A model generated the notes under the pieces. The model saw nothing but the letters and a program-made list of their open reading frames with translations, was not told the origin of the DNA and made no database searches. The translations under genes were made by a program, and so were the position numbers. A DNA stretch of 64,000 bases. Source: Rhodeus uyekii (lineage: Eukaryota; Chordata; Actinopteri; Cypriniformes; Acheilognathidae). Of the stretch, positions 1 to 11,689 are shown in pieces (the stretch's first letter is position 1; the number at the start of each line of letters is the position of its first letter). The stretch is taken from contig JAWRVZ010000096.1 in assembly GCA_037043235.1 (NCBI GenBank), positions 992,001 through 1,056,000 of the forward strand, written 5' to 3'.

Positions 1-1095
1 GCAGTGCAATGCAAGTAATATACAGTACATTTTTGGACATGTACAGGAACAAGAGTGCATGGTTAATCCAGATATATTCACGGCTCAAATACTTCTTTTG
101 CTTTAGGTTCAGGGACGTTTGCCTGATGTGTGATTATAGCTGTGCACTACCTCAGTCTTTGGCCCGGTTCGCTCGCCAAGGTCAGCATTCCTGGCCCTGG
201 CCGTTGCTTAGCTGAATCTGAGCTTCACGGCTGTCTTTTCAGCTCTCAGTAGCCCTGCTAAATTAAAGACAGGCAGTCAGAAATTACAGCCAAGCCCAGG
301 AACAGGCAGTAGAGCCTAAATTCAATCTGGACTGTGTGCAAAATAAATGACCCTCCTGTTTGGAGCGGAAGGAAAAATAAAGCAGCTTAATCTACTTTGT
401 GGCTCTGGTTGATATGTGACATCTTAAATTGTACGTGCATTAAAACGTAGTTATACTTTTTTGATTTCTCAACTTACAGAGTTTCCGTGACAAGCCTTTT
501 TTGAGATGCATTCAGCCTGATGTTTTGGCATATGGACCGGATCTCAGTTACTAAAATATATAGTGTTAAGTTTTGGCCGGTCTTGGTTAAGTTTCCATCA
601 CCCCTGTGCCTGTTTTTTCCTCCTTGCCCTTTAAGACAATCATCTAATTCAAAGAGTTATGAATTATTGAATCAGTTGCTAAAATGCATTACAACAAATG
701 AAAAGAAAAGGGAATTTGCAAAGGTCACAAGGGTCATAGTGATCTTACTATTAGGAAATATAACTCAGCTATAATTAAGCAATATATTTATCATTTTACA
801 TTTTTTTATCTATATATTTACATTACCTTTTTTCTTTACTCTTTTTTTTTTTTGATTGAGTGCTTGCAGTGATGGTAAAATCGGATTTAGCGGATTTAAC
901 GGATTCGATGTTTAGCCTGAATGAGATACAAATATAAACGATTATTTATATTCATAATAGCGGTTAATATTCTTTATGCCTGTGTTTTTGGTAACATTTC
1001 TTCCGAGGTCGGTGTGAAACGCACCTGCTCAAACACAAATCATCAGCGTGTTCTTCCTTCCGTCCGTCCGTCCAACATTTCAAACATGTTAGGGG

Positions 1096-1127
<32 letters not shown>

Positions 1128-3090
1128 TTGTAATCACGTGTATCAGTGATCAGATTTATTTTAAGAGAGAAGTTCAAGACCATTTTTCTATTCCCTATTC
1201 TCTGTTTGAATCGTTTCTCTCGAGGTCAGACTAAAAATGTTTATATGATGTTCAAAAATGACGTAATACGATTCCACATGCTTAAATATCATATTTTAAT
1301 TCTACTCTTACACTATTTTTCTCCCCTAGTTTATGATGTCACTCGGACTAAATATTCTTTAATGAAAACTGGAGCAAATATATTAAAACTTATATAGGGA
1401 TATATTTACTCTGTGTGGTTTAATTTCGTTCAAACTGAATTAGTGCACGTTTGTTGTTGTTGTTTTTGTTTTTCGATCTGATATTTACAAAACCTTTTAG
1501 CATCGTGATGTCATATATTTAATAAATGAAGAATGTATTAATACAATACATCAAAATGGCAATAATTGACTTTAATATGATATTATAGCCTTCTTGTTAA
1601 TGTCGACGTAAACTGATTGATATATGAACGATATTAAGACTACATATTTTATAAATTGATATTGATTTTTCTATTTATTACATTTTTATTTAAGAAAACT
1701 GTGATCGCTTTATTCAAGTCTTGTTTTAAAGGTTCAGAAGGCTCTGCCGCTGTTTTTGACGGTGCTTTTACTTATAATATTATTTACGAATAATTAAGTA
1801 GTAATGAAATTTCCATCGGCTTATAATGAATAATATGCAATGACATGTTTTCAGAAATGTTTAAAAATGAAAAACATTAAATATTAAAAACAGAGAGCGT
1901 TTAGAAAGCAAGAGAACACATTTTAAATGACGTTTAATCAAAACTGATTGAATGAAACATGCAGAACGACATGATTTGCTGTTTAATGTTGAGTTTGTTA
2001 GCTAGGCCTGTTGTTTTGCTCTAATGCTTAAATTCGATTTCAAACAAAGATCAAGAGCCCTTTATACCTTCTTCCTTGATTTCTCATTTACTCTATTCTC
2101 AAGGTGAATTATTGAGGACAATTTCGGTGTATTAAGATATTTTTTCTGCCATCTTCATCTGGTGTTGTATTGTGCATTTCTATCATATTCATAGATAACT
2201 TGTTTATTTTCAGAAACAATAAAAAAAATTGTTGTTGTTTCATGATATGAAAATTATAATTTACAAAAACATAAATATTCTCTATCTATAAAAGGACATA
2301 AATGAATTCTAAACAAAAATAAATGAATTATTTTCATACATTCAGGGATTTATAATTCACTTGTATTCATGCTTTTTTAATTTTAGTAATCGCTTGTTAT
2401 TTTGACAAAAGAAAAAGTAATTTGCTTGATAATGTGGTTGGCAGGTGCATCATCACATCTTCACTGAAGGTCAACGCGTGTCTCTTTCAGGTCGTTTAGA
2501 GGTCTCTCTTCTGTTTTAACCCAGGTATGTTGAATTAATTAAAACAGCCGTAATTAACCCTCCAATAAGATGACCTTTACAAGCTTCATCCGACGTCTGG
2601 CATATGTTGAATTCATTAAAACCGAGACAATCAAAAGGCCTGAAATCACCCTGAAACAATACTCACCTTTTTTTTTTTTTTTATCTAGTTATTTCAAGTA
2701 ATTCAAATTAGAATCTAATTTATCTAACAAAAAAATTAATATACCTTGCTTTCCGACTAAAACCATCACTTGACACTTTTCATATTTTTAAATCACGACG
2801 GCAAATCCTTGAATATTTTAAGATCCATGAGCATCAGCATTTGAAATGGCCTTTAAATAAAGTTAAAATGGTCAACAGAATTGAATCTGCACACCTGTCC
2901 ACTTCTGCTAAACGCTTTCATCGATGCTGCCAATTTACGGGTAGGTTTTTACTTTTGCACCACTTGACATAAGCATAAAAATAATCACATTTATGGCAAC
3001 AGAAGGAGAGATATCACTCAGAACACCTTAACTCGTGCGTTGCTCGAGATGTCACAATTTAACATAGTGATTGCGAAACAACTTCATGCA
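1..3090. other. AT-rich non-coding DNA
   Basis: No supported gene. Only an (AAT)n run, T runs and short chance frames are seen. 2420-2640 is less AT-biased and more complex (GGTTGGCAGGTGCATCATC, CCAGGTATGTTGAATTAATT), so it could be a conserved element; comparison would be needed to know. Confidence 0.5.
1096..1127. repeat. (AAT)n microsatellite
   Basis: About ten perfect AAT units in an AT-rich region. Confidence 0.95.
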
Positions 3091-3091
3091 C

Positions 3092-3135
3092 GTCTCTCTC
3101 TCTCCCTCCCTCTCTCTCTCTCTCTTTCTCTCTCC
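3092..3135. repeat. (TC)n microsatellite
   Basis: Imperfect TC run just upstream of GC-rich leader A. Confidence 0.9.
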
Positions 3136-3513
3136 GGTGAACGGAATAATCCCCTGCCGTTCCTGCGTCTCTCCAAGCCCGTATTTAATTCCCCTAAACC
3201 CCCAGCTGCCGTTCTGGTTCCTCTGTGAACACGACAGACTGTGAAGCGCTCCCGGTTATTAATAATTCACCAGCCACTGCACGAATCCATCCACAGATCA
3301 GCCCGACCGCTCTGCACGGGCCACGCGGGGGTAGCACGTTTATTTTGGCATCTTGGCTACTTAACATACGTTCATTAGTTATTCGAAACGTTTGCGCGTT
3401 ATTCGTTTTGGCGACATAGGAGTCCACGTTCCTCTCGCGCGCCGCATATGATTCCGCAATATTGCCCGAAATGACGTTCTCTCCATAATAATTGATCGTG
3501 TAATCCATGCACT

Positions 3514-3543
3514 GAGGAGGAGGAGGAGGAGGAGGAGGAGGAG
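3514..3543. repeat. (GGA)n microsatellite
   Basis: About ten GAG units in leader A. On the minus strand it would translate as serine or leucine runs. Confidence 0.95.
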
Positions 3544-3986
3544 GTCATGGAGATCAGGTCTCCAGTGAGATGGATGGAGACTGAGCACCGATTCACCCAG
3601 AGTCCGTGAGCTGAAACTGCGCAGGCAGAGAGAGTCGCTGTCGGTGGCGCACGGCGCGATCTCGACTGACGCCACCGGAGACGCGCTCAGACCGGGGGAC
3701 TCGGTGAACGGAGGAGCGGTCGAGCTCAACCCCCTCCGGCCCCGAAGCTTTCACTTTTCTTTTTTGTTGTTGTTGCATCTGCTGAAAGACTTTAAAGCAC
3801 CGGCTGATTCCTGCGAAAGTTTCCGTGCGTAAAAGTTGGCCGTTTTCGGCGCGATTCACGGGCCCGTCCCGCAACCCGGTTCTTTTGCTTCCGGTATCAA
3901 CGGAGAAAGCCGACTCGTTTGCTTTTCGTCTTCTACCGCGCTCCTTTTTTTCGGGGCAAAGTTTTTTTTCCCCCTAAAGGAGTAAA

Positions 3987-3998
3987 ATGGGTCTTTGA
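3987..3998 (+). promoter_or_regulatory. Minimal uORF (MGL-stop) in leader A
   Basis: ATG GGT CTT TGA lies 28 bases upstream of the ATG at 4027. Its start has A at -3 and G at +4, so ribosomes would probably recognise it. If this leader is transcribed, the uORF could lower translation from the ATG at 4027. Confidence 0.4.
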
Positions 3999-4026
3999 GA
4001 CTGTTGGCAATATTCTCCGCTCCGCA

Positions 4027-4029
4027 ATG
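4027..4029 (+). CDS. nfix: Candidate nfix alternative first coding exon: single ATG before a GTACGT donor
   Basis: A GC-rich leader ends in GCAATG followed at once by GTACGT, a good donor. Splicing here puts the ATG in phase 0. Joined to 19279 it gives ATG GCC ACC, with G at -3 and G at +4; joined straight to exon 2 it gives M-DEFHPF. The in-frame sequence upstream is open back to a TGA at 3805 but contains no other ATG. A four-codon upstream ORF (MGL-stop) lies at 3987-3998. Known NFIA isoforms with an alternative N-terminus also have a Met directly before DEFHPF, as I recall, which fits an exon ending in ATG. Without transcript data this remains inferred from splice signals, frame and context. 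Confidence 0.5.
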
Positions 4030-4214
4030 GTACGTGCTGTGGAAATCAACTTTGCTCTTTTTATTTCTGCTTTAAAATGCTGGTAAACACGGAGAGAAGT
4101 GTTTAGATTGCTAATATGCCAAGTAATAACTGCTCCAGATTAATTTTGGGTGGTTTTAGTTTTGCGCAAAAACTCAACAACATGTGCTCTAGTTCGTATT
4201 TGGCTCAATGCACG

Positions 4215-4216
<2 letters not shown>

Positions 4217-4288
<72 letters not shown>

Positions 4289-4421
4289 GAGAGAGAGAGA
4301 GAGAACGTGTGTGTGTCTGAGAGAGAAAGAGAGAAAGTGTACGTGTGTGAAAGAGAGAGAGACAGAGAGAGAGAGAACGTGTGTGTGTCTGAGAGAGAGA
4401 GAAATAAAGTGTACGTGTGTG

Positions 4422-4475
<54 letters not shown>
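4217..4475. repeat. Compound (GT)n/(GA)n microsatellite
   Basis: About 33 GT units, then alternating GA and GT blocks. GTGTACGTGTGTGAAAGAGA occurs twice, so a larger unit of about 75 bp has been duplicated. It lies about 190 bp after the donor at 4029. The CVCV and RERE open frames are artefacts. Confidence 0.95.
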
Positions 4476-4477
<2 letters not shown>

Positions 4478-4499
4478 CGCGTGTTTGTGTGAGCTGTAC

Positions 4500-5789
4500 T
4501 ATAACAACCCTTATAGAGGAAAATAATGCATGAAGTTGGAGTTCATATGAAATGGGAAGTTAGTTTGAAATTGTGCAGAATGTTTTCCTGTTGCATTGCG
4601 TTCTGATATTTGCTATGCAAGTCATTTATCACAGGATTTGATCATAATATATTAGTCTGAAGCGAATACAGCAGCAATGCATTATCATATAGTTTAACTT
4701 TGACCCTGTGCACTTCAACTTTCATCACTGGTATTCTGGATCGCTTTAATGAAGTGTCGTGTAGGATAATAAGCCTTCGGTTGACACGCTTTTCTGTGTT
4801 ATTGGGATTGCGGGCGACACATGCCCATGTAACGAGGCATTACTGAAATTGTTCCACAGCGCGAGCTTGTCACAGGACGACAGTCGCCGCCCACATGTCG
4901 TCTGTCAAACAGAACAAAAGCTCTGAGCGGTTATATATAGAACAATAGAGCTGGATGCAACTTTATTTGTGCAGAGTGTCATATGTAAAGTCATTGCATT
5001 GCATTTTGAGCTGCACTGATTCATGCATTGCGAATTTGTGGATTTTTTGTCACTCTTGCAGTAAATTATTATTTTTGGCACAGAGTTGTAATTTTATATG
5101 TAAATACACTAACTTTTAAATGAGAATACTTGTAACAATATTCATAGAAAATGATTTATATATAGGTTAGGATGATAAATCCACCGATATTTGGCCGATA
5201 ACTGTTAGAAACTATTAGAAAAAAAGTTTCAATGGGGTTCAGAATTGAATGATTTAAAGGTTTCATAAGTGATTGCATAACAATTTCATGTTACACTGAT
5301 TATTTCTTCAATGATGAATTATGGTTACAAGCTTTGTGATTATAAAATAATTAATTAAAACTAAATCCATAAAATGATGCCAAGATATAAACCCCTAAAA
5401 GTTTTTATAGGCCTGAAGGAAATTTTTATGGATTTATTCATTGCCTTCTCTTCTGAGAGTGTGTGTCCACTTGGTCAGTTCCCAAATCTACAGCTCAGTC
5501 CATGTATAAGGCACTTTTCCTTTTTTTATTTTTTATTTACAATTTCAGAAAAGTATTGCATTGTCATGTCAGTTGCTATTATATAATCTATATACAGTAT
5601 ACGCTTGTGTTGTCCCCATACTTAAATTTCCAACTTCGATATGATATCTTTAAAAATATTAATATTCGATATGGGAAAACTTATATAAACCGCTATGCAG
5701 ATAATTTGTTATTAGCTCATAATTTTGGATAATTTTGTTGTAGTAGCTCACACTCAGCACAGGTTTGAATCCTTGAACTACATTTACAA
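4500..5789. other. Non-coding DNA after leader A
   Basis: Likely the first intron of the distal nfix transcript. No repeats of note and no coding signal beyond chance frames. Confidence 0.45.
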
Positions 5790-6365
5790 CACAAGGTAAG
5801 TAAAGTTAAATAAGAGCACATTTAAAAAATGCAAATGATAGCACAGATAAATACAACAATAAATAAAGAGGACTTTAAGTTTTTCAGGTGGGTCTAACAG
5901 TAGATTATTATTCAGGTCAGAAATGCTACAGAAACGAAAGCAATAAAATGTAAAATAACAGGATTGTTTCACTGTAAAAATTAAACACAGATCAAAGTTT
6001 AAAATGAAATATACATAAGTTATTCAGTCAAGAGCAGAGAGGAATTGTCTTTTTTTATTAACTTTATTAGGCTGCTGTCACTTTAAGGGTTTATGCACAG
6101 ATGCAATATACTATGACACAACATATGTTTTCTTTCAACTGTTATCTTCCAAAACTGACTGTATTTACATGAAATGTTGGCAAGATGGGTATTTTGACAT
6201 AATCTATGTAGTTGACTTTTTAAGCGAAAGAAGCCACTTATCCGAAGGGCACATGCTTTTGCCTTTGGTGCGTGAAACCTGTGATAATAACTCAAATTAT
6301 TTCTGTTAGTGTGTGTCAGAGAGAGAGAGAGAGACATATGCACTATAACACTAATTTGCACTGTA
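5790..6365. repeat. Dispersed repeat, diverged copy 1
   Basis: Shares ordered motifs with 30360-30865: TTCAGTCAAGA, CTGTC(A/G)CTTTAAG, GCAATATACT, and GACTGT(A/G)TTTACATG. The two segments look like diverged copies of one interspersed element. It ends in a short (GA)n/(GT)n stretch. Confidence 0.5.
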
Positions 6366-6654
6366 TCTGTGTGTGTGTGTGTACTGGCCGTTAATGTGGT
6401 TTTCTCTCTTCATAAAAACACTTCTCAAAGGTATTAATGCACAACATAAGGGCCAGAGACAACTCCCAATTTCTGCACATGTTCTCAAAATATACCATAC
6501 ACTCAACAGTTATTCTAGGCAACACCATGTAAAACACATTCTATATACGGAAAGTGCTCAGACCCGCTTAAATGTTTCCCTCTTTGTTATGCTGCAGCCA
6601 TTTGCTAAAAATTTTTAAGTTCATATTTTTCCTCATTAATGTACACACAGCACC

Positions 6655-7703
6655 CTATATTGACTGAAAAACACAGAAGTGTTGACATTTTTGCAGATTT
6701 AAAAAAAAAAACTGATTTATCACAGTATTTAGTAGAAGCACCTTTTGCTCTAATACAGTCATGAGTCTTTTTGGGAAAGATGCAACAAGTTTTTCACAGC
6801 TGGATTTGGGGATCTTCTGCCATTCCTCCTCGCAGATCCTCTCCAGTTCTGTCAGGTTGGATGGTAAACGTTGATGGACAGCCATTTTTAGGTCTCTCCA
6901 GAGATGCTCAGTTGGGTTTAAGTCAGGGCTCTGACTGGGCCATTCAAGAACAGTGACGGAGTTGTTGTGAAGTCACTCCTTCATTATTTTAGCGTTGTGT
7001 TTAGATCATTGTCTTGTTGGAAGGTAAATCGTCGGCCCAGTCTGAGGTCCTGAGTACTCTGGAGAAGGTTTTCGTCCAGGATATCCCTGTACTTGGCCGC
7101 ATTCATCTTTCCCTCGATTGCAACCAGTCGTCCTGCAGCTCTAAAATACCCCACGGCTGATGCTGCACCACCATGCTTCACTGTTGGGACTGTATTGGAC
7201 AGGTGATGAGCAGTGCCTGGTTTTCTCCACACATACCACTTAGAATTAAGGCCAAAAACTTCTATCTTTGTCTCATCAGACCAGAGAATCTTATTTCCCA
7301 CCATCTTGGAGTCCTTCAGGTGTTTTTTCATGTGTCTTGCACTGAGGAGAGGCTTCTGTCGGGCCACTCTGCCACAAAGCCCCAACTGATGGAGGGCTGC
7401 AGTGATGGTTGACTTTCTACAACTTTCTCCTTTCTGCATCTCTGGAGCTCAGACACAGTGATCTTTGGGTTCTTCTTTACCTCTCTCACCAAACCTCTAC
7501 TCCCCCAATAGCTCAGTTTGGCCGGACGGCCAGCTCTAGGAAGGGTTCTGGTCATGCCAAACGTCTTCCATTTAAGGATTATGGAGGCCACTGTGCTCTT
7601 AGGAACCTTAAGTGCAGAATAATTTTTTTTTGTAACTTCGGCCAGATCTGTGCCTTGCCACAATTCTGTCTCTGAGCTCTTCAGGCAGTTCCTTTGACCT
7701 CAT
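6655..7703 (-). pseudogene. Tc1-like transposase pseudogene
   Basis: The start codon lies at 7703-7701 and the reading begins MRSKELPEELRDRIV. An A9 run then breaks the frame. Recognisable parts follow in order: HTH segments (VPKSTVASIILKW), the GRPAKLS linker, the first catalytic Asp in ILWSDETK, the second in QQDND, and SPDLNPTEHLW containing the third acidic residue. Breaks include the A9 frameshift, loss of one base after QQDND, and a TGA where Trp is expected shortly afterwards. It would have been a cut-and-paste DDE transposase binding the inverted repeats. It cannot make a full protein now. Confidence 0.9.
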
Positions 7704-8050
7704 GATTCTCATTTGCTCTGACATGCACTGTGAGCTGTAAGGTCTTAGGTGTGTGGCTTTCCTAATTAAGTCCAATCAGTATAATCAAACACAGCTGGAC
7801 TCAAATGAAGGTGTAGATGTAGATACATCTCAAGGATTATCAAAAGAAATGGACAGCACCTGAATTAAATGAGTGTCACAGCAAAGGTTCTAAATACTGA
7901 ATAATGTGATATTTCAGTTTTTCTTTTTTAATAAATCTGCAAAAATGTCAACAATTCTGTGATTTTCTGTCAATATGAGGCGCTGTGTGTACATTAATGA
8001 GGAAAAATATGAACTTCAATGATTTTAGCAAATGGCTGCAATATAACAAA

Positions 8051-8055
<5 letters not shown>

Positions 8056-8102
<47 letters not shown>
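8056..8102. repeat. (TA)n at the Tc1 right end
   Basis: About 22 TA units adjoin the right inverted repeat of the Tc1-like relic. Confidence 0.95.
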
Positions 8103-8105
<3 letters not shown>

Positions 8106-9839
8106 ATGAAGTGGACAGGAGCCAAGATCTTCACCATACATGGCCCACTGCAGGCCCTTAGATTCACAGTTGATTCTCCTGGTTATATCAAGGTTATATC
8201 ATACATGAATCACTTATTTTATTTCTTATTTTCTAAATAAAAATCTTCTTCACCTTCCCTCTCTTTAGTTTCAGTTTCAGCATACAGAATATCGTGATGC
8301 AAGAATACTAAATTAAAATAGAATGTAACTGCAAACTTAAACGTGTTTGGAGATGTTTTTGGCATGTCTAATAATTCATAAATCTAATGTTGAATACTCT
8401 AATGATTCTGTAGGTCTGCTGTAGGAGAAGGGCCATGTTTATAATTCACATTCAGCCGTTTCTTTGAGTTTTTAGCATTTTATTTACATTTGCAGGCCAT
8501 ATTCGACAGCTCTGACACATGTAGCTCTTTCAAAGTTAAAAACACAAGGAACTTTCTCTGAAATATCATATCAGCTGAATTTTCAGATCTTCGGGAAAGA
8601 ACATCTGTTCGTTGTTAGCTCGGCTCTAACCTCAGATAGTTTGATTTTTACTTTTCACCAGACAGGCCACAATAAGCCGATCCGAGGAGACATCAAGCTA
8701 TTGGCAATCAACTAAAGCCAATTACCCAGGTGTCCTCATTTCAGTCTAAACGTTCAGCTAATTTATGCATCGGCCTTCTTTATTTTAAACTCGCTGCACA
8801 CATAGTTTTCAGTTCTCCTCCACTTTGACTGGCTTCAGAATCTGGATTATATTTGATTGCATGACTGATGCAATATACGCTTGTACTTGTTGATGATTTC
8901 CAGATGGGCCTGAATATCAGCACATTAATGTGGATAATTATTTGTTTACCAGCTCTCTTAAATGGCACCGACCCAAATAGGCCACTGCAGAAAGAAACGA
9001 GGGAATCTATTCAAAGCTGACTCCACATGGGATTAAAGTCTTCTCTTAAAAAAAACCCAATTTAATTAAGCTTCCAAACAACAATCAAAGATATGAAGAG
9101 TTGACAGCTAGTTGCATTGCAGCTATAGCAGCCCTCAAACTACAGAAATGCATCTGGGTTATACTTTGATGACAGTTGGAACGAAGAAAAGTTTTACAAT
9201 AACAAACAAGGCGTCCTATAGTTTGTTAAACAAAAGGTTTTTATGTTGACTGCAGACTTGGAAGCAGGAGACTGTTCGTCTTTAAGATCAAAATCCTTTA
9301 TTTTGTAGTCGGCGTTTGATTTGTTTGAGAGAATGTAGGTATTGATGTTAGTATAGCAATTATTATACATTCAATTAATTTGTCTCTGCATGTAGTTTAT
9401 TTGAAAGCATGTGTGCCATGTGTTTAGTGCCTCCTCTGGCGGAGTGGTGCTAGTTCACCTGTCAACTGGACTTGATCTTATGACCAATCAACATTATGAC
9501 CAAGTCATTTGACACAGATGTCTCTGAGTTAATAAGCTGCTGGTTTTAGCCTTTTCTTCTATTGCAAGCCAATGATGTGATGTTAATGAAACACTGGTTA
9601 TCCCCATGTTGTCATGCCCATCAGTTTCATTGTCATAACAGCATGTCTATTCACAATGATTAGTTGCCTATAGCCCTACATTAGTCTGACTTTAAATAGC
9701 ATTTTAAGTTTAAAATCAAGACGAATTTTGCAACCGGTTTGATGCGGATCAGTGAAGGATCCATCACACTTAATCGGTAACAGGTCATTAAAAGATTAGA
9801 CTTATAAGAGGCTTTTTGTAAAATAAAAAAAAACGGGAA
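8103..9839. other. Non-coding DNA, possible regulatory segment
   Basis: No gene is seen. 8600-8760 (CCAGACAGGCCACAATAAGCC, AATTACCCAGGTGTCCTC) has the balanced composition of a conserved non-coding element, which I cannot test here. Confidence 0.4.
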
Positions 9840-10480
9840 AAAAGAACCAGCTCATATTCTCATGTCATTTGTTCGACAATCGGATACAAGCCCAGAATAT
9901 AAAATGCATTGCATTGCTTTGAAAATACAAAGCAGTGATAACGAAATGCTTGTTTTTTTGATAAGTGCAATTTAACATGCTTTTTTGTTTCAAATACATT
10001 TGACATTATTTTATTTCCATAGGACTGTATTACTATATAAAAAATAGCTTACACAAGTAATTTGTTTGGGAATCGGACTATACTTATCCCGTTTTACTTT
10101 TTTGAATCACTGAAAAGAACGGACTCATAGAAGTCATTTATTTGGGAATTCCACTTTACTGGTCGCGTTTTAAGTTTTTGGATTACTGAAAAGAACCGGC
10201 TCATAAGAATCATTTGTTCGAGAATCTGATACCCAGAATATAAATGTCCAGAATACATTTGACATTGTTTTACTTCCATAGGACTATATTACAAAAAAAA
10301 AAATAGCTTACACAAGTAATTTGTTTGGGAATCAGACTAGTCTCATTTTACTGAAAAGAACCGGCTCATAGGAGTCATTTATTTGGGAATGCCACTCTAC
10401 TGGTTATGCTTTAAGTTTTTGAATCAGTGAAAAGAACCGGCTCATACGAATCATGTTTTCGAGAATCGGACTACACTGGT
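9840..10480. repeat. Tandem duplication of a roughly 258-bp repeat unit
   Basis: The block from about 9999 (GACATTATTTTATTTCCATAGG through TAGCTTACACAAGTAATTTG) recurs from about 10260 with few changes. GAAAAGAACCGGCTCAT occurs near 10190, 10355 and 10430, with older versions near 9840 and 10110. This is a tandemly expanded fish repeat with internal subrepeats. Confidence 0.7.
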
Positions 10481-11689
10481 GGTGTTGTAGACTTTTGTTG
10501 TTTTTGCTTGCATCTTGCAAGGACTCAACAGAAACACAACTCTATATGTGTACACTGTAAAAAAAAAACATATATTAAAAAATGTAATGCCACTCTCCTC
10601 CCTTAGTTTTTTGACTAATGTTAACAAGCCATTTACTTTAAATATCTTATATATTTTTTTAAAGTGATAAAATAATGATTCATCCTGTATAATAGCTCAT
10701 AATCAGACACGGCTTGCAGTTCCTGTGCTGACAGAATCCATGTTTAGTGCCCAAACAGCTCGGAAAACAAACAATAAGCAATCTAACAGCCCACCCTCCT
10801 CCTCGAGTTCATTATTACTGCTGTTCCTCGCTCATTTCGCTCTCGTAGCTCCTCTAGAGATGGAGGTATGAAATATCACATTTTTCCAGCATTTCTCCCT
10901 GAAGTGGACCTGGCAAGCGTTCACACGGCATACATTTCTGCTTTCATATATTTCCCCCTCTCACCGCTTTTAAAAAACAAATCCCCTCCCTCCCTCGCTG
11001 GGCTTTGATGTGTCTGCCGTGTTACCTGGGTTTGTAGAGCGTTATCAGTTGTGTAGAAGTTCTGTCGACTGTCAGTTTCTCTTATCTGTGAACACATGAA
11101 TTGGGATGTAAAAAGGTGTACATTGTAAAAATAGTTTTAATTGTGGGTCGTTATAAAGTTGATATGAACGTATACACCATAACATGTCCAGAACACATTT
11201 CACCCCAAAAACGAAAGAAAAAAGAAAAAAGCAGATTATATATTTTTGAATAAAGAAAATTAGGATTATTTTCAGAAGCATGAGATATCACACCTGTTTC
11301 TGTATCACTAAAGACTTGGGAGTGTTATCCGTACTTTTTGCTAACCAAGAAAACAAGCCAATCAGAAACACCCTCTACTTCTGACTCATTTTGCGAGTTC
11401 TGGTTTGCTGATGTGTTTTTAGTGGGCAGGGTTTTCGAGAGAGGGTGAGTTGATGACTTTAGCAAAGTTGATGTAGTATTTGCATTGTAACATTTGTAAT
11501 ATTTAAGGGAAAAAAAACTTAAGGGAACACTTAAGTCACACATTGGATCTCAATGAATGAAACATTCAAAATCTTTATTTATGTTCGTTCTATAATTTGT
11601 TAAGAACAAAATTATGTGAAGACAGTCAATGGAAACCAAAATCATCAACACAGTGAGAGCTGGATTCAAAGTCATACCAAAAGTCTATG

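Larger units (their letters stand above)
3170..4026 (+). promoter_or_regulatory. GC-rich leader/promoter A, putative distal nfix start
   Basis: A CpG-containing block stands out from AT-rich flanks and runs up to the ATG|GTACGT donor at 4029. It holds a (TC)n tract just upstream (3092-3135), a (GGA)n run at 3514-3543 and dense CpGs from about 3580 to 3960. No TATA box is evident. Open frames on both strands here are typical of GC-rich DNA and do not look like protein. It probably holds a TATA-less promoter and 5' UTR for the distal nfix start. An unrelated or divergent transcript cannot be excluded. Confidence 0.45.
6540..8102 (-). mobile_element. Tc1/mariner-type transposon, degenerate
   Basis: Long terminal inverted repeats flank a decayed transposase on the minus strand. 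The arms are about 6582-6714 and 7915-8051 and share TTCATATTTTTCCTCATTAA, a following TGTACACACAGC, and TTTGCAGATTT. The left end shows AGTGCTCAGACCC, typical of fish Tc1 elements. The right end runs into a (TA)n tract at 8056-8102, so its outer boundary and TA target duplication cannot be read exactly. At about 1.5 kb it is near full length for the family, but it is inactive. Confidence 0.9.

Noticed and set aside
4208..4492. CVCVCV/RERERE open frames
   Set aside because: Translation of a GT/GA microsatellite.
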